Source of the DNA: Nocardia brasiliensis
GTDB taxonomy: Bacteria > Actinomycetota > Actinomycetes > Mycobacteriales > Mycobacteriaceae
Length of the DNA stretch: 64,000 nucleotides
Direction: 5' to 3'
Assembly (NCBI RefSeq): GCF_011801125.1
Contig: NZ_CP046171.1
Span: 4,278,001-4,342,000 of the forward strand
Positions within the stretch are counted from its first letter, which is position 1. Each line of letters begins with the position of its first letter. Positions 24,477-33,455 of the stretch are shown here, piece after piece. The notes under the pieces are model-generated. The model had not been told where the DNA came from. It ran no database searches and worked only from the letters and a program-made list of their open reading frames with translations. A program made the position numbers and the translations under genes.

Positions 24477-26003
24477 TCAGCCACGGCGGGCCAGGATGGC
24501 GAGCAGTAGCTCCGCGCGCACCCTGGCGTTGTCGAGATCGCAAGCCAGCAGGTCTTCGACGAGGGCAATGCGCTTGCGCAGCGTGTGCCGATGCACGCTG
24601 AGCGCCGCCGCGGCCGACTCCCACTGGCCATTCGCCTCCAGGAAGGCGTGCAACGCGGAAAGCAGGTCGGTGTCATTGCTCCGGTCGTGCTCGGCGAGCG
24701 GGGCGAGCACGGTCTCGGCCATCGCGTCGAGCACCTGCCTGCTCGCCTCGAACGCCAGCAGCGAACGACCGGTCATGGCGTCGAATTCCACTGGGGCACC
24801 GCCGTGTTCGGCCGCAGAGGCGGCCAGTGCCGCATTGGCGGCGGCCATGGCGAGTTCACGCAACCGGTGCGCGCCGCTCAGTCCGATCCGGCTGAGCGTG
24901 CGCGCCGGGGAACCGATGTCGATCGCGAGCCCGCGCGTGAACGCGACACCGTCGGCACCAGGCAGCACCACGGTGATCCGCTGCGCGCACTCGTGCAGGA
25001 ACACCGGCGTGCCCGCGGCATGCAGCGCGGCGGTCACCGCCGCACGCACCTCGGCCAGCGCACCGGGCGAATCGCACACGGCGACGAGCACGCGGATGCG
25101 GCCGTCGACATCGGCGGCGGGCCTCAGTTGTGCCCACGCGGGCGCGAGATCGGCTTCCGCGCTCAGTACCAGGGCCAGCGCCTGACTGTTGAGCTGCTGC
25201 TGCGCGGCTTGGAGGCGAACCGGTTTCGCGAAGTCCAGGGCGAGCAGGGAGTTGGCGTGGCCGAGCAGGATCTGGTCGACGCCGCTCAGCGGCACCGGGC
25301 TGACCACCACCAGCTCGCCGAACGCGCGCCGGTCGACACCGATGCGCTGGTGGGTGATCGACGCCCCGGACGTCTCGGTCCGCACGCTGCTCGCCGCGCC
25401 GGTCGGATCGGTCGCGAGGGCGGCCCGCACGGCACGCAGCAGCTCGGCCGATGGCGCCTGCGGATGGCATTCGACGACCTTGCCCGTCGCGTCGACGATC
25501 AGCACCGTCGCCGCCAGCGAGCCGGCCAATTCCCGCACGATCGCCCGCGCGCCGGACTTGAGCAGCGCCTTGGTCATGCGCGGTTGCGCGCGCGAGGCCC
25601 GCAGCAGCGCATCGTACTGGAGTTCGGCGACCCGCGCCGTGACTTTCTTCACCACCGCCGCGAACGGCGTCGGCAGCGGCACCTCGATCAGCGGGATGCG
25701 GATGGCATCGGCCGCGGCGATCAGATCCGCGGGCACCTCGGCGTAGCTGAGACCGGTGCCGAAGCCGACCGCCGCCACCCCGCACTCGTCGAACGCGCGC
25801 AGATAGGCCGCGCGCTCCCGGCTGGTGCGCGGCAACCGCATACCGGTGGTGAGCACCAGCTCACCGCGCGAAAGCCACGGGAACGGATCTTCCAGTTCGG
25901 TGGTGAGCACGAGGTCGACCTCGCGTCCGATACCGGCGGCGCCGCCCCGGAGCCGGAGTGCGAGATCCGCTTGGGACAACACCCAGCTAATCGGTACAGC
26001 CAT
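24477..26003 (-). CDS. PucR-family transcriptional regulator
   Basis: 508 residues, start ATG 26003 (MAVPISWVLSQADLALRLRG); the longer ORF start lacks support and would overlap the divergent promoter region. Residues 1-125 form the PucR N-terminal sensory domain (REVDLVLTTELEDPFPWLSRGELVLTTGM, AVGFGTGLSYAEVPADLIAAADAIRIPLIEVP). The C-terminal 60 residues are a PucR-type helix-turn-helix (LLSALHAFLEANGQWESAAAALSVHRHTLRKRIALVEDLL). PucR-type activators control purine, GABA and polyamine catabolism genes in actinobacteria. It is divergent from the aldehyde dehydrogenase at 26138 and so is the probable activator of the 26138-32029 operon. Confidence 0.88.
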   Translation of the reverse strand: MAVPISWVLSQADLALRLRGGAAGIGREVDLVLTTELEDPFPWLSRGELVLTTGMRLPRTSRERAAYLRAFDECGVAAVGFGTGLSYAEVPADLIAAADAIRIPLIEVPLPTPFAAVVKKVTARVAELQYDALLRASRAQPRMTKALLKSGARAIVRELAGSLAATVLIVDATGKVVECHPQAPSAELLRAVRAALATDPTGAASSVRTETSGASITHQRIGVDRRAFGELVVVSPVPLSGVDQILLGHANSLLALDFAKPVRLQAAQQQLNSQALALVLSAEADLAPAWAQLRPAADVDGRIRVLVAVCDSPGALAEVRAAVTAALHAAGTPVFLHECAQRITVVLPGADGVAFTRGLAIDIGSPARTLSRIGLSGAHRLRELAMAAANAALAASAAEHGGAPVEFDAMTGRSLLAFEASRQVLDAMAETVLAPLAEHDRSNDTDLLSALHAFLEANGQWESAAAALSVHRHTLRKRIALVEDLLACDLDNARVRAELLLAILARRG

Positions 26004-26137
26004 CGCGTGCAGTGTACAGAACGTCGAAGAACCACCCCATGATTCGCCGTCTTGTCGAGAGGCGCTCGAATGTGTCTCAGGGCACACTGATCCAGGGCGA
26101 CCCCCGAAGACCACGCCCAAGAGATGGACGGTGAACA
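26004..26137. promoter_or_regulatory. Divergent control region between pucR and the gabT-gabD operon
   Basis: 134 bp with no coding capacity I can support. It must hold promoters for both the PucR gene and the aldehyde dehydrogenase operon. A short partial dyad TGTGTC-TCAG-GGCACA at about 26070-26085 is the only symmetric sequence noticed. No convincing -35/-10 pair was found. Confidence 0.35.
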
Positions 26138-27568
26138 ATGTCATTACCGGTATTCGAGAACTTCATCGACGGCGAATTCGTGGCTTCCAGCGCCGCCGAA
26201 ACACTCGATCTGGTGAATCCGGTGGACGAGACCGTGGTGGGTCGGGCGCCGATCTCCAACCGGTCCGACATCGATGCCGCCATGGCCGCGGCCGCCAGGG
26301 CCTTCGAATCCTGGGGCAGGACAACGCCGAGCGCACGCCAGTCCGCGCTGCTGAAGCTGGCGGACGCGATCGAGGCGCACTCCGACGAACTCGTCGAGGC
26401 CCAGTGCCGCAACACCGGTCAGCCCAAAGCGGTGATCGCCGCGGAGGAGATCGCGGTCAGCGCCGATCAGATCCGCTTCTTCGCCGGTGCGGCCAGAATG
26501 CTGGAGGGCCGCCCCGCCGGAGAGTACATGGCGGGCTTCACCTCCTACGTGCGGCGCGAACCGATCGGTGTGGTCGGGCAGGTGACGCCGTGGAACTACC
26601 CGTTCATGATGGCGATCTGGAAGATCGGCCCCGCACTGGCCGCGGGCAATACGATCGTGCTCAAGCCGAGCGATACCACGCCGGAGAGCACGCTGGTGCT
26701 GGCGCGACTGACGAAAGGCATTCTGCCGGACGGGGTTTTCAATGTCGTGCTCGGCGACGCGAGCACCGGAACGGAGCTGGTGAGCCACCCGACCCCCGGG
26801 CTGGTATCGATTACCGGCTCGGTGCGCGCCGGCATCGCGGTGGCCGGATCGGCCGCACAGCAGCTCAAGCGCACCCACCTCGAGCTCGGCGGCAAGGCGC
26901 CCGCCATCGTCTTCGGTGACGTCGATATCGACAGGGCCGCAAGCGGTATCGCGGAGGCGGCGTTCTTCAACGCCGGTCAGGACTGCACCGCGGCGACCAG
27001 GGTGCTGGTGCACGAGTCGATCCACGATCAGCTCGTCGACGCGCTGGTGCGTAAGGCGCAGACACTGAAACCTGGCCTGCCCGACGACCCGGAGACCTTC
27101 TACGGTCCGCTCAACAACGCCCGCCACTTCGCCGCGGTCCTCGGCAAGCTCGCCGCGCTGCCCGCGCACGTCAAGGTCGTCCTCGGCGGAAAACGACTGG
27201 GCGAGAAGGGCTTTTTCGTCGAGCCCACGATCGTCACGCAGGTGCGCCAGCACGACGACATCGTCCAGGAAGAGACCTTCGGCCCGGTGCTGACGGTGCA
27301 GCCGTTCCGCGACGAGGCGCAGGCCATCGACTACGCCAACGGCGTCCGCTACGGCTTGGCCGCCAGCGTCTGGACCAAGGACCACGCCACCGTCGAACGC
27401 TGCACCCGCGCTTTGGATTTCGGCGCAGTCTGGGTGAACTGTCATATCCCGCTGGTGGCCGAGATGCCGCACGGCGGGTTCAAGTACTCCGGCTACGGTA
27501 AGGACCTTTCCGCCTACAGCGTCGAGGAATACACGCGCGTCAAGCACGTGATGAGCGCACACGACTAG
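26138..27568 (+). CDS. Aldehyde dehydrogenase, probable 4-aminobutanal (gamma-aminobutyraldehyde) dehydrogenase
   Basis: 476 residues of the NAD(P)-dependent ALDH family. Motifs include GVVGQVTPWNYPFMMAIWKIGPALAAGNTIVLKPSDTTPES, the glutamate loop THLELGGKAPAIVF, the nucleophile in FFNAGQDCTAATR, and the C-terminal PHGGFKYSGYGKDLSAYSVEEYTRVKHVM. PHGGxKxSGxGKDLSxxxxEEYxxxKHV is characteristic of aminobutyraldehyde dehydrogenases such as PatD. It would oxidise the aldehyde made by the putrescine transaminase to GABA. First gene of a four-gene operon with permease, gabT and gabD; divergent from pucR. Confidence 0.88.
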   Translation: MSLPVFENFIDGEFVASSAAETLDLVNPVDETVVGRAPISNRSDIDAAMAAAARAFESWGRTTPSARQSALLKLADAIEAHSDELVEAQCRNTGQPKAVIAAEEIAVSADQIRFFAGAARMLEGRPAGEYMAGFTSYVRREPIGVVGQVTPWNYPFMMAIWKIGPALAAGNTIVLKPSDTTPESTLVLARLTKGILPDGVFNVVLGDASTGTELVSHPTPGLVSITGSVRAGIAVAGSAAQQLKRTHLELGGKAPAIVFGDVDIDRAASGIAEAAFFNAGQDCTAATRVLVHESIHDQLVDALVRKAQTLKPGLPDDPETFYGPLNNARHFAAVLGKLAALPAHVKVVLGGKRLGEKGFFVEPTIVTQVRQHDDIVQEETFGPVLTVQPFRDEAQAIDYANGVRYGLAASVWTKDHATVERCTRALDFGAVWVNCHIPLVAEMPHGGFKYSGYGKDLSAYSVEEYTRVKHVMSAHD

Positions 27569-27580
27569 GCGGACGAGCAC

Positions 27581-29134
27581 ATGAGCAGAACCAACGCCCC
27601 TGGTCCGGAGTTGGTCGACAAAGGACTGGCGTCGGGGCAGGTCGGCGCGTTCGCCGGTGCGGTACTCGGTGTCTCGACCGTCGCGCCCGGCTACACACTC
27701 ACCGCCAGCCTCGGGTTGATCGTGGCCGCGGTGGGCTTGAAACTGCCCGCCATCCTGATCGCCGGCTTCATTCCGATGTTCCTCACCGCCTACGCCTACC
27801 GCGAGCTGAACTCGCGCATGCCCGACTGCGGTGCCTCGTTCACCTGGTCCACCAAGGCCTTCGGGCCCTACGTGGGCTGGATGTGCGGCTGGGGCATGGT
27901 GATGGCGACGATCATCGTGCTGTCCAACCTGGCCTCGATCGGCGTGGAGTTCCTTTATCTGTTCCTCGCGCGGATCTCCGGCAACGCGGGCCTTGCCGAC
28001 CTGGCGGGCAACAAGGCGGTCGACATCGCCACCACACTGCTGTTCATCGCGATCGCCACGGTGGTCGCGGGGCGCGGGGTCACCACCAGTGAACGGGTGC
28101 AGTACGTGCTCGTCGGGTTCCAGATGGTCGTGCTGCTCGCGTTCGCGGTGGTCGCGCTGGTCCGGGTCGGCACCGGCGACGCGCCCGGCGGGCTGAGCTT
28201 CGAACTCGACTGGTTCAACCCCTTCGCCGGAATCACGGTGACCGCGTTCGCGATCGGCGTCACCGGATCGATCTTCGCGTTCTGGGGCTGGGACACCTGC
28301 CTGACCCTCGGCGAGGAGTCCAAGGATCCGGACAAGGTGCCGGGCCGCGCCGGATTGCTGTGCGTGCTCTCGATTCTGCTGACGTACCTGCTCGTCGCGG
28401 TGGCGGTGATGATGTACGCCGGTGTCGGCGAGAGCGGACTCGGCCTCGGCAACGCGGCGAACGCGGACAACGTCTTCGGCGCGCTGGCCGATCCGGTGCT
28501 CGGCTGGGCAGGCCCGCTGCTGCTGCTCGGGGTGCTCGCCTCCTCGGTGGCCAGCCTGCAGACGACCTTCCTGCCCGCCGCGCGCACCCTGCTGGCGATG
28601 GGCGCCTACGGCGCGTTCCCGAAGAGGTTCGCCGCCGTGAGCCCCCGCTTCCGGGTGCCCGCGTTCAGCACCGTCGTCGCGGGCATCGTCACCGGGATCT
28701 TCTACACCTTGGTGACACTGCTTTCCGAACACACGCTGATGGATACCGTTGCCGCACTCGGCATCATGATCTGCTGGTACTACGGCATCACCGCGTTCGC
28801 CTGCGTATGGCACTTCCGCGCCGAATTGTTCAGCAGCGCACGCAATATCGTGTTCAAGTTCACGTTCCCGCTGCTCGGTGGACTGTTGCTGCTCGCGGTG
28901 TTCGGGGTCTCGGTACGCGAGAGCATGGACCCCGACAACGGCAGCGGCGCCTCGATCGGCGGCATCGGCCTGGTGTTCTTCATGGGGTTCGGGATGCTGT
29001 GCCTCGGTGCGGTCCTGATGCTGGTGGCGCGGTGGTGGAGTCCCGGGTTCTTCCGCGACGGCCTGGCCGTGCCCGAGACGCCGGTGCCCGCCGAACCCAT
29101 TGTCCCGGCCTTGGTTCCGGCCGAACTGCGTTGA
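27581..29134 (+). CDS. APC-superfamily amino acid/polyamine permease
   Basis: 517 residues with about twelve hydrophobic segments. The start region GQVGAFAGAVLGVSTVAPGYTLTASLGLIV and YRELNSRMPDCGASFTWSTKAFGPYVGWMCGWGM are typical of APC amino-acid permeases, as is FAFWGWDTCLTLGEESKDPDKVPGRAGLL. It starts 12 bp after the aldehyde dehydrogenase stop and precedes gabT, so it probably imports GABA or putrescine. The C-terminus is hydrophilic and proline-rich. Substrate inferred from position only. Confidence 0.88.
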   Translation: MSRTNAPGPELVDKGLASGQVGAFAGAVLGVSTVAPGYTLTASLGLIVAAVGLKLPAILIAGFIPMFLTAYAYRELNSRMPDCGASFTWSTKAFGPYVGWMCGWGMVMATIIVLSNLASIGVEFLYLFLARISGNAGLADLAGNKAVDIATTLLFIAIATVVAGRGVTTSERVQYVLVGFQMVVLLAFAVVALVRVGTGDAPGGLSFELDWFNPFAGITVTAFAIGVTGSIFAFWGWDTCLTLGEESKDPDKVPGRAGLLCVLSILLTYLLVAVAVMMYAGVGESGLGLGNAANADNVFGALADPVLGWAGPLLLLGVLASSVASLQTTFLPAARTLLAMGAYGAFPKRFAAVSPRFRVPAFSTVVAGIVTGIFYTLVTLLSEHTLMDTVAALGIMICWYYGITAFACVWHFRAELFSSARNIVFKFTFPLLGGLLLLAVFGVSVRESMDPDNGSGASIGGIGLVFFMGFGMLCLGAVLMLVARWWSPGFFRDGLAVPETPVPAEPIVPALVPAELR

Positions 29135-29195
29135 GACCACCTATTCCCCGCGCGGACCGATGCCCGCGCACACTTCGACCCGTTAGGAAGTTCCG

Positions 29196-30575
29196 ATGAT
29201 CGACAGCGCCCACCGTTTGGCGCAGCAGCGCAAGCTCGTCACGGCACTGCCGGGCCCGCGTTCGGCGGCGCTGGCCGCCCGCCGGGCGGCCGTGGTGGCC
29301 GCCGGCGTCGGCTCGTCGGTACCGGTCTACGCGGCCGACGCCGACGGCGGCGTCATCGTCGACGTCGACGGAAACTCACTGATCGACCTCGGTTCCGGGA
29401 TCGCGGTGACCAGCGTCGGCGCCGCGCACCACGCCGTCACCGCCGCGATCGCCGACCAGGCCGCGCGGTTCACCCACACCTGCTTCATGGTCACGCCGTA
29501 CGAGGGCTACATCCAGGTGGCCGAGGAACTCGCCGCGCTCACCCCGGGCCGCCACGAGAAGCGCACGGTGCTGTTCAACTCCGGCGCCGAGGCCGTCGAG
29601 AACGCGATCAAGGTGGCACGCTTGGCCACCGGGCGCAGCGCGGTCGTCGCCTTCGATCACGCCTACCACGGCCGCACCAACCTGACGATGGCGCTGACCG
29701 CGAAAAACAAGCCCTACAAAGCGAAATTCGGTCCGTTCGCGCCCGAGATCTACCGGATGCCGATGTCCTACCCCTACCGCGACGGCGACTCGTCGGGCGT
29801 GGCGGCGGCCAGGCGCGCGATCTCGCGCATCGAGGTGCAACTCGGCGCCGAGGCGTTGGCCGCGCTGATCATCGAACCGATCCAGGGCGAGGGCGGTTTC
29901 ATCGTGCCCGCTCCGGGTTTCCTTCCGACACTGGCGGAGTGGGCGGCACGCCGGGGCATCGTGTTCATCGCCGACGAGGTGCAGACCGGCTTCGCCCGCA
30001 CCGGAGCCTGGTTCGCCAGCGAGCACGAGGGCGTGGTGCCCGACCTCGTCACCATGGCCAAGGGGATCGCGGGCGGCATGCCGCTCGCCGCCGTCACCGG
30101 GCGGGCCGCGTTGCTCGATGCCGTCCACCCCGGCGGGCTCGGCGGCACCTACGGCGGCAATCCGGTGGCCTGTGCCGCCGCGCTGGCCACCATCGCGACC
30201 ATGCGCGAACTGGATCTGCCCGCACGCGCACGGGCCATCGAGGCCGCGGTGCTGCCGCGGCTGCGCGCGCTGGCCGCGGCGGTCGACGTCATCGGCGACG
30301 TGCGCGGGCGTGGCGCGATGCTGGCCATCGAGATCGTGCGGCCGGGCAGCACCGAGCCCGATCCCGATCTGACCAGACAGATTGTCGCCGAGGCGCTTTC
30401 GCGCGGCGTGGTGCTGCTCGCCTGCGGCACCTACGGCAATGTCGTCCGACTGCTGCCGCCGTTGGTCATCGACGACGAGCTGCTCGCCGACGGCATCGAG
30501 GTGCTCACCGACGTGGTGCGCACGCTGGCCGGCCGAAACTCCCCCGCCCCCATCGAATTCCGGAGGAACAACTGA
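29196..30575 (+). CDS. gabT: 4-aminobutyrate aminotransferase
   Basis: 459 residues, class III PLP transaminase. Motifs: VDVDGNSLIDLGSGIAVTSVGAAHHAV, TVLFNSGAEAVENAIKVAR, FDHAYHGRTNLTMALTAKNKPYKAKFGPFAPEIYR, FIADEVQTGFARTGAWFASEHEGVVPDLVTMAKGIAGGMPLAAVTG (PLP lysine in AKG) and GGTYGGNPVACAAALATI. The HGRTNLTMALTxKxxPYKxGFGPF block is a strong GabT signature. It converts GABA plus 2-oxoglutarate to succinate semialdehyde plus glutamate. The stop overlaps the gabD ATG by one base (TGATG) with GGAGG upstream, so expression is coupled. Confidence 0.93.
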   Translation: MIDSAHRLAQQRKLVTALPGPRSAALAARRAAVVAAGVGSSVPVYAADADGGVIVDVDGNSLIDLGSGIAVTSVGAAHHAVTAAIADQAARFTHTCFMVTPYEGYIQVAEELAALTPGRHEKRTVLFNSGAEAVENAIKVARLATGRSAVVAFDHAYHGRTNLTMALTAKNKPYKAKFGPFAPEIYRMPMSYPYRDGDSSGVAAARRAISRIEVQLGAEALAALIIEPIQGEGGFIVPAPGFLPTLAEWAARRGIVFIADEVQTGFARTGAWFASEHEGVVPDLVTMAKGIAGGMPLAAVTGRAALLDAVHPGGLGGTYGGNPVACAAALATIATMRELDLPARARAIEAAVLPRLRALAAAVDVIGDVRGRGAMLAIEIVRPGSTEPDPDLTRQIVAEALSRGVVLLACGTYGNVVRLLPPLVIDDELLADGIEVLTDVVRTLAGRNSPAPIEFRRNN

Positions 30576-32029
30576 TGCGTAGGCGCACCGCTCTGCTCGA
30601 CGAGGTGCCGACCGGGCTGTGGCTGGGCGGGCACCAGGTGGAGGCCGGCGACGCGGCCACCTTCCCGGTCCATGATCCGGCCACCGGCGCGGTGCTCACC
30701 GAGGTGGCCGACGCCACGGTCGCCGACGGGACGGCCGCGCTGGACGCCGCGGTCGCCGCCCAGCCGGAGTGGGCGGCGCGACCGTCCCGCGAGCGCGCCG
30801 AAATCCTGACGCGCACCTGGGAACTCGTCCTGCGCAGGCGCGACGACTTCGCGGCGCTGATGACCGCCGAGATGGGAAAGCCGTTGGCCGAGAGCCACGG
30901 TGAACTCACCTACGGCGCCGAGTTCCTGCGCTGGTTCGCCGAGGAGGCGGTGCGGGTGCACGGCCGCTACACCCATTCGCCCTCCGGCAACGGCAGGATC
31001 CTGGTGACCAAGCAACCCGTCGGTCCGACGCTGGCCATCACGCCGTGGAACTTTCCGCTCGCGATGGGCACCCGCAAGATCGCGCCCGCACTCGCCGCCG
31101 GCTGCACCATGGTGGTCAAGCCCGCCCCCGAAACGCCGCTCACCATGCTGCTGCTCGGCCGGATGTTCGCCGAGGCCGGCCTGCCGCCGGGCGTGCTCTC
31201 GATCCTGCCGACCACCCGCGCGGCCGAGCTGACCGGACCCCTGCTCGCCGATCCACGCCTGCGCAAGGTCACCTTCACCGGCTCCACGGCGGTCGGCAAG
31301 CTGCTGCTCGCGCAGTCCGCCGATCGGCTGCTGCGCACGTCCATGGAACTCGGCGGCAACGCGCCGTTCGTGGTGTTCGCCGACGCGGATCTCGACGCCG
31401 CGGTGGACGGCGCGATGGCCGCCAAGATGCGCAACATCGGCGAGGCCTGCACCGCCGCGAACCGCTTCCACGTCGACAACGCGGTGCGCGCGGAGTTCAC
31501 CGCGCGACTCACCGCCCGCATGGCCGCGTTGAAGATCGGCCCCGGCCACCTCGACGGCGTCCAGGTGGGGCCGCTGATCAACGAGCGACAGCGAAACACC
31601 GTCGCGGAGTTGGTATCCGACGCCGTGACCAAGGGCGCGGTCGTCACTACCGGTGGCGACCGCGTGGCAGGCGAGGGCTACTTCTACGCGCCGACCGTGC
31701 TGGCGGATGTCCCGGCCGACGCGCGCATCCTGCGCGAGGAGGTCTTCGGCCCGGTCGCCGCGATCACCGGATTCGACGGCGAAGCCGAGGGTGTCGCGGT
31801 GGCCAACAACACCGAATTCGGCTTGGCCGCCTACATCTACACCACCGATCTGGACCGCGCGCTGCGCGTCGCCGAGGCCGTCGAGTCCGGGATGGTCGGC
31901 ATCAACCGCGGCATCATCTCCGATGTCGCGGCCCCCTTCGGCGGCATGAAGCAGTCCGGACTCGGCCGCGAAGCGGGCACCGAGGGCATCGAGGAATACC
32001 TCGAAACCAAATACATTGCGCTGACCTGA
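30575..32029 (+). CDS. gabD: Succinate-semialdehyde dehydrogenase
   Basis: 484 residues from ATG 30575, with GGAGG at 30562-30566. ALDH motifs in order: TPWNFPLAMGTRKIAPALAAGCTMVVKPAPETPLT, FTGSTAVGKLL, MELGGNAPFVVFADADLDAAVDGAM, nucleophile in RNIGEACTAANR, EEVFGPVAAI, and PFGGMKQSGLGREAGTEGIEEYLETKYI. The final block is the classical GabD ending. It oxidises succinate semialdehyde to succinate, closing the agmatine-to-succinate route. Last gene of the operon; its stop is 15 bp from the convergent secreted-protein gene. Confidence 0.92.
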   Translation: MRRRTALLDEVPTGLWLGGHQVEAGDAATFPVHDPATGAVLTEVADATVADGTAALDAAVAAQPEWAARPSRERAEILTRTWELVLRRRDDFAALMTAEMGKPLAESHGELTYGAEFLRWFAEEAVRVHGRYTHSPSGNGRILVTKQPVGPTLAITPWNFPLAMGTRKIAPALAAGCTMVVKPAPETPLTMLLLGRMFAEAGLPPGVLSILPTTRAAELTGPLLADPRLRKVTFTGSTAVGKLLLAQSADRLLRTSMELGGNAPFVVFADADLDAAVDGAMAAKMRNIGEACTAANRFHVDNAVRAEFTARLTARMAALKIGPGHLDGVQVGPLINERQRNTVAELVSDAVTKGAVVTTGGDRVAGEGYFYAPTVLADVPADARILREEVFGPVAAITGFDGEAEGVAVANNTEFGLAAYIYTTDLDRALRVAEAVESGMVGINRGIISDVAAPFGGMKQSGLGREAGTEGIEEYLETKYIALT

Positions 32030-32044
32030 GATCCGGGCGGGCCG

Positions 32045-32710
32045 TCAGCCGCAGTTCAGGAATTTCAGGCGGCCCGCGTAGTCCACGGGCAGGTAGCGCT
32101 CCGGGCCGGTGGTCCATGGCTGGGCGGATTCGGGGTCGTAGCGGTCGGGCATCGCGACGCCGTCCGGCGCTGCCGCGACGAAACCCGCCGCCGCCGTGGT
32201 CTGGGTCGCGCGCCAGAGGTGATCTTGGAAGGCGACCACGCCCGCGACATCGGAATCGCGGGCGCTGCCCCGTGATTCGGCCACCTTCGTGGCGACGCCC
32301 TCGGTGGACAGATAGATCGGCGAGCCGTCCGGACGCACGTCGCCGTCGATGCTGATCACGTCGTCCATGGCGTAGCGGGACCGCAGCACCGAGGCGATCT
32401 CGGACTGCGCGAACACCAGGATGTCGCGCGCACCGCGCGCGGCGACGACCGCCTCGGCCAGCGCCTCGTTCACCGGCCCCGGCTCGTGCTCGGTCCGCGA
32501 CGGATCGGCGGGCTCACGATACCCGAAGCTGTAGGCCACGATCAGCGTCAGCGCGTCCGCGGGCCGGGTGGGCACCGTCGACAGGTCCGGCAGCGCGCAA
32601 CCGGCGACGTCAGGTGCCGCGGCCGCGGTGTAGGACACCCCGCCAACCAGCGCGACCGCGGCGGCCACGACCGATACGGCACGACGCCGTCGGGAACTTC
32701 TCATATCCAT
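32045..32710 (-). CDS. Secreted protein of unknown function
   Basis: 221 residues with a basic N-terminus (RSSRRRR) and a Sec-type signal, AVSVVAAAVALVGGVSYTAAAAP. The mature part has LTLIVAYSFGYREP and later ARGARDILVFAQSEIASVLRSR. The alternation of a hydrophobic strand and 'GARDILVFAQSEI' faintly recalls DUF218/ElyC-SanA-YdcF folds, but I cannot claim membership. Two cysteines (about 38 and 220) could form a disulfide. It starts 3 bp after the stop of the tetR gene at 32714, so the two are one operon. ATG 32704 two codons later is an alternative start. Confidence 0.65.
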   Translation of the reverse strand: MDMRSSRRRRAVSVVAAAVALVGGVSYTAAAAPDVAGCALPDLSTVPTRPADALTLIVAYSFGYREPADPSRTEHEPGPVNEALAEAVVAARGARDILVFAQSEIASVLRSRYAMDDVISIDGDVRPDGSPIYLSTEGVATKVAESRGSARDSDVAGVVAFQDHLWRATQTTAAAGFVAAAPDGVAMPDRYDPESAQPWTTGPERYLPVDYAGRLKFLNCG

Positions 32711-32713
32711 GTA

Positions 32714-33343
32714 TCACTCCGGTCCGGGTCGGGTCGAGGCCTCGATGATCGGGGGAAAGTAGGTGCGGGCGAACCAGCGCGCCTGTTCATCGGTTTCGAC
32801 GGGCAGCGCGTCGCTGGGCACCATGAGCAGCGAGGCCGTCACCCGGATGAACATTTCGGCGGCGCGCAAGGCCGCGTCGAGCGGGAGGGTGTCGGCGACG
32901 ATGGACACCGCGACCGCGGCCCGCACCGGTTCCATCGCCGCGACATTGTCGGCCAGGAACGAGGTCAGGGTCTCGGGCTCGAACTGGCGCAGCGCCACCA
33001 CCAGCGGATGGCGCCGTGACTCGCGGATGCCGACCACGAAGGTCTCGATCGCCTTCTCCGCCGGCGTCGGCTTGGTCAGCACACGGTCGCTGATCGAGAC
33101 GAAGAACGCGACCACCTCCCGTACCACGACCTGACGCACGATCTCGTCCTTGTCGCCGAGGCGGCGGTACAGGGTCGGCCGGGACACCTTCGCGCGACGG
33201 GCGATATCGCCGACCGAGGTGCGCCGGAACCCGTGCTCGATGAACTCGGCCCGCGCGGCGTCCAGTAGCCGAACCTGCTCAGCGTCCGTGGCCGGCAACG
33301 CCGACCCGAACAGCTGATCTACCTCGATGCCTGCGGGGGTCAT
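32714..33343 (-). CDS. TetR-family transcriptional regulator
   Basis: 209 residues. Helix-turn-helix: LLDAARAEFIEHGFRRTSVGDIARRAKVSRPTLYRRLGDKDEIVRQVV. The C-terminal domain (FEPETLTSFLADNVAAMEPVRAAVAVSIVADTLPLD) is the type seen in mycobacterial TetR proteins located next to lipid or kinase genes. It is co-transcribed with the downstream secreted protein and divergent from the ABC1-like kinase at 33456. An imperfect dyad in the shared 112-bp gap may be its operator. Confidence 0.87.
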   Translation of the reverse strand: MTPAGIEVDQLFGSALPATDAEQVRLLDAARAEFIEHGFRRTSVGDIARRAKVSRPTLYRRLGDKDEIVRQVVVREVVAFFVSISDRVLTKPTPAEKAIETFVVGIRESRRHPLVVALRQFEPETLTSFLADNVAAMEPVRAAVAVSIVADTLPLDAALRAAEMFIRVTASLLMVPSDALPVETDEQARWFARTYFPPIIEASTRPGPE

Positions 33344-33354
33344 GCCTGCGAGGT

Positions 33355-33380
33355 TATCGCTTGACCCGAACCAAGTGGTA
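33355..33380. promoter_or_regulatory. Imperfect dyad between tetR and the ABC1-like kinase gene
   Basis: TATCGCTTG (33355-33363) and CAAGTGGTA (33372-33380) match as inverted repeats at seven of nine positions, with an 8-bp spacer. Position in a divergent tetR intergenic region fits an operator. No -35/-10 pair at proper spacing was found with it. Confidence 0.35.
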
Positions 33381-33455
33381 TCGACGCAGGTGAATCAGCG
33401 AAAGAATTTCGTCTCATCGTTCGTCAGCGACCGGTCGGCACGTAATACTCGACGC

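Noticed and set aside
26144..29140. 998-codon minus-strand frame opposite the aldehyde dehydrogenase and permease
   Set aside because: Antisense to two well-supported genes, no motifs, His/Arg/Gly-rich.
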